Source of the DNA: an uncultured Paracoccaceae bacterium
GTDB lineage: Bacteria > Pseudomonadota > Alphaproteobacteria > Rhodobacterales > Rhodobacteraceae
Direction of reading: 5' to 3'
Assembly (NCBI GenBank): GCA_947496535.1
Contig: CANMDE010000002.1
Coordinates: forward strand, 1 to 64,000
Length of the DNA stretch: 64,000 bases
The position numbers and the translations under genes are program-made. The notes below the pieces were generated by a model. That model had not been told where the DNA came from. It saw nothing but the letters and a program-made list of their open reading frames with translations, and did not search any database. Below, piece by piece: positions 62,860 through 64,000 of this stretch (positions are counted from its first letter, which is position 1; every line of letters starts with the position of its first letter).

Positions 62860-63559
62860 GCGGCTTGCAAAGCCGGGGGTGGTCAGGCTTGGTTCGCGCA
62901 TGATTGGAATTCTCATGCTCGATACGGCTTTCCCCCGTTTCTTGGGGGACGTCGGCAATCCGCAAAGCTTCGGTTACCCCGTAACCTATGCTGTCGTCCC
63001 AGGGGCTACACCGCAAGCGATCGTGTGCGGCGATGTCACGCCATGGGTGGATGCGTTCATTGCGGAGGGGCAGAATCTAGTGGCTGCCGGGTGCACAAGT
63101 CTCACGACAACCTGCGGGTTCCTGACACCGCTGCGCGACCGTATGGAACAAGAAACAGGCGTGCCCGTCGTGTCATCCGCGTTGGAATTGATACCCGATC
63201 TGATCGCCACCGGAGGGCAACCAGGCATCCTGACTATTTCAGCGGCGGCCCTGACCGACAGACATCTGGTGGCGGCCAAGGTACCGTTGGAAACCCCGAT
63301 ACAGGGTGTGGACGGCGGCCATTTCGCGACTGCCATTCTGGGGAACCAGACGAAACTGGATCCCAGTTTATCACAACGCGAGCTGGTCGACGGGGCGTTG
63401 AAGCTGGTCACGGCCCATCCCAAAACAGATGTGATCGTACTCGAATGCACGAACATGCCACCCTACAAAAGTGCCATTGAGGCTGCGACAGGTCGTCAGG
63501 TTGTTTCAATTCTGACCGCTATCAATGCCTTGCACCAGGACCGGCTTGCCGCGAACTAG
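62825..63559 (+). CDS. Aspartate/glutamate racemase-family protein
   Basis: A 244-residue Asp/Glu/hydantoin racemase superfamily enzyme. Both catalytic cysteines are present, in TTTCGFLTPL and VLECTNMPPYK, as needed for two-base racemisation. GILMLDTAFPRFLGD is the conserved start; an ATG at 62900 would begin right there, while the annotated ATG at 62825 adds 25 residues and overlaps the regulator by 35 bases. With the DadA-like oxidase across the divergent promoter it could convert an L- to a D-acid or the reverse. Confidence 0.78.
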   Translation: MIKPRAPRRPIKRLAKPGVVRLGSRMIGILMLDTAFPRFLGDVGNPQSFGYPVTYAVVPGATPQAIVCGDVTPWVDAFIAEGQNLVAAGCTSLTTTCGFLTPLRDRMEQETGVPVVSSALELIPDLIATGGQPGILTISAAALTDRHLVAAKVPLETPIQGVDGGHFATAILGNQTKLDPSLSQRELVDGALKLVTAHPKTDVIVLECTNMPPYKSAIEAATGRQVVSILTAINALHQDRLAAN

Positions 63560-63650
63560 CCTGCCAATAGCTATGGCCAGATCGAGAACCCCTACTGTAC
63601 CCAATGACTGAAAGTGAAACTTGGAACGATGGAAAGCATAATCTGTGCTG

Positions 63651-63695
63651 ATGGACCCGGACGGGAACCCGGTGCTGGTGGATCAGCATTGGTGA
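63651..63695 (+). pseudogene. Possible 3' remnant of a glyoxalase/VOC-family gene
   Basis: The frame MDPDGNPVLVDQHW then a stop is the usual ending of many VOC-family dioxygenase/glyoxalase proteins. Nothing upstream in this frame continues the gene. It is too short to be certain. Confidence 0.3.
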
Positions 63696-63783
63696 GGGGA
63701 TGGGCTGGTTTGTGGGACATTGCTGTCATTCGGATCACACAACCAAACGACCACTTTCAGAAAAAGGCGAGTAGTCTTTGATC

Positions 63784-64000
63784 TCAGTACGCGCGCAGCC
63801 AGCAAGAGAGCTCTATCGCCGTGTTCTTTCTCTCATCAAGAACCATCCGAACTGACTTCTCATAACCTATCAGCGAGCCGAAAACGATACGATTGTACAA
63901 GCCCAGATACTCCCAGAGCGTCCAACTAGTTTGGCGCTTGTCGTCAACAGCAGGAAACAAAGCCATATTATCCAGCTTCTTGTAACCATCAGCCAGCCCA
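63784..64000 (-). CDS. C-terminal part of an unrecognised gene cut by the window edge
   Basis: The minus-strand frame is open from the window edge to a TGA at 63784 (about 71 codons: ...ADGYKKLDNMALFPAVD..., EYLGLYNRIVFGSLIGYEKS). Aromatic residues are frequent. I recognise no family. The missing 5' part lies beyond the right edge. Confidence 0.4.
   Translation of the reverse strand, partial: GLADGYKKLDNMALFPAVDDKRQTSWTLWEYLGLYNRIVFGSLIGYEKSVRMVLDERKNTAIELSCWLRAY

Overview
The window looks like chromosome from a marine Rhodobacterales (Roseobacter-group) alphaproteobacterium. The basis is moderately high GC, and closely Roseobacter-like trimethylamine monooxygenase (Tmm), TMAO demethylase (Tdm), gamma-glutamylmethylamide synthetase (GmaS) and N-methylglutamate synthase/dehydrogenase (Mgs/Mgd) genes. 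TRAP and BMP-type ABC transporters and long same-strand operons with 4-base overlaps fit as well. No species is assigned.

Layout. 0.3-6.4 kb: NitT/TauT-type ABC transporter, a decarboxylase-like Asp/Glu-racemase-superfamily enzyme with its GntR regulator, and a divergent, atypical SDR. 6.9-9.7 kb: an SDR, a frameshifted AraC regulator, and a short tyrosine recombinase (copy 1). 9.9-18.5 kb: one nine-gene minus-strand set: nucleoside-type ABC transporter, 8-oxoguanine deaminase-like amidohydrolase, glutathione transferase, a Rieske oxygenase split over two genes, and a degenerate acylphosphatase-like protein. Together they suggest import and breakdown of an oxidised purine. 18.5-19.6 kb: non-coding DNA with dispersed repeats and a strong terminator.

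19.6-43.3 kb: methylated-amine metabolism. Tmm oxidises trimethylamine to TMAO and Tdm cleaves TMAO to dimethylamine plus formaldehyde. GmaS, MgsABC and MgdABCD take monomethylamine through gamma-glutamylmethylamide and N-methylglutamate to glutamate. An ammonium transporter, a 54-residue membrane protein and a second GS-type ligase sit beside them. A P450, a third GS-type ligase, a MetX-like hydrolase and a GMC oxidoreductase lie between amt and tmm and may form a separate amine route. The DMA monooxygenase and the TMAO importer are not in the window.

43.4-49.2 kb: an eroded zone with a truncated alcohol dehydrogenase, two broken IS110-family transposases, a metal-efflux gene cut by one of them (its MerR regulator and promoter are intact), a second copy of the short recombinase, and a BLUF photoreceptor. 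49.4-53.7 kb: a PLP racemase/DUF1611 pair, small unknown proteins and a secreted seven-repeat protein. 54.6-63.6 kb: 5-oxoprolinase PxpABC, an SBF-type carrier, a TRAP transporter, a DadA-like oxidase, a winged-helix regulator and an Asp/Glu racemase, probably for pyroglutamate or D-amino acid use. The right edge cuts an unrecognised gene.

The most unusual items are the split Rieske oxygenase cluster, the P450/GS/hydrolase/GMC block, the twin catalytic-domain-only recombinases with conserved flanks, and a dispersed intergenic repeat whose hairpins are kept despite substitutions.
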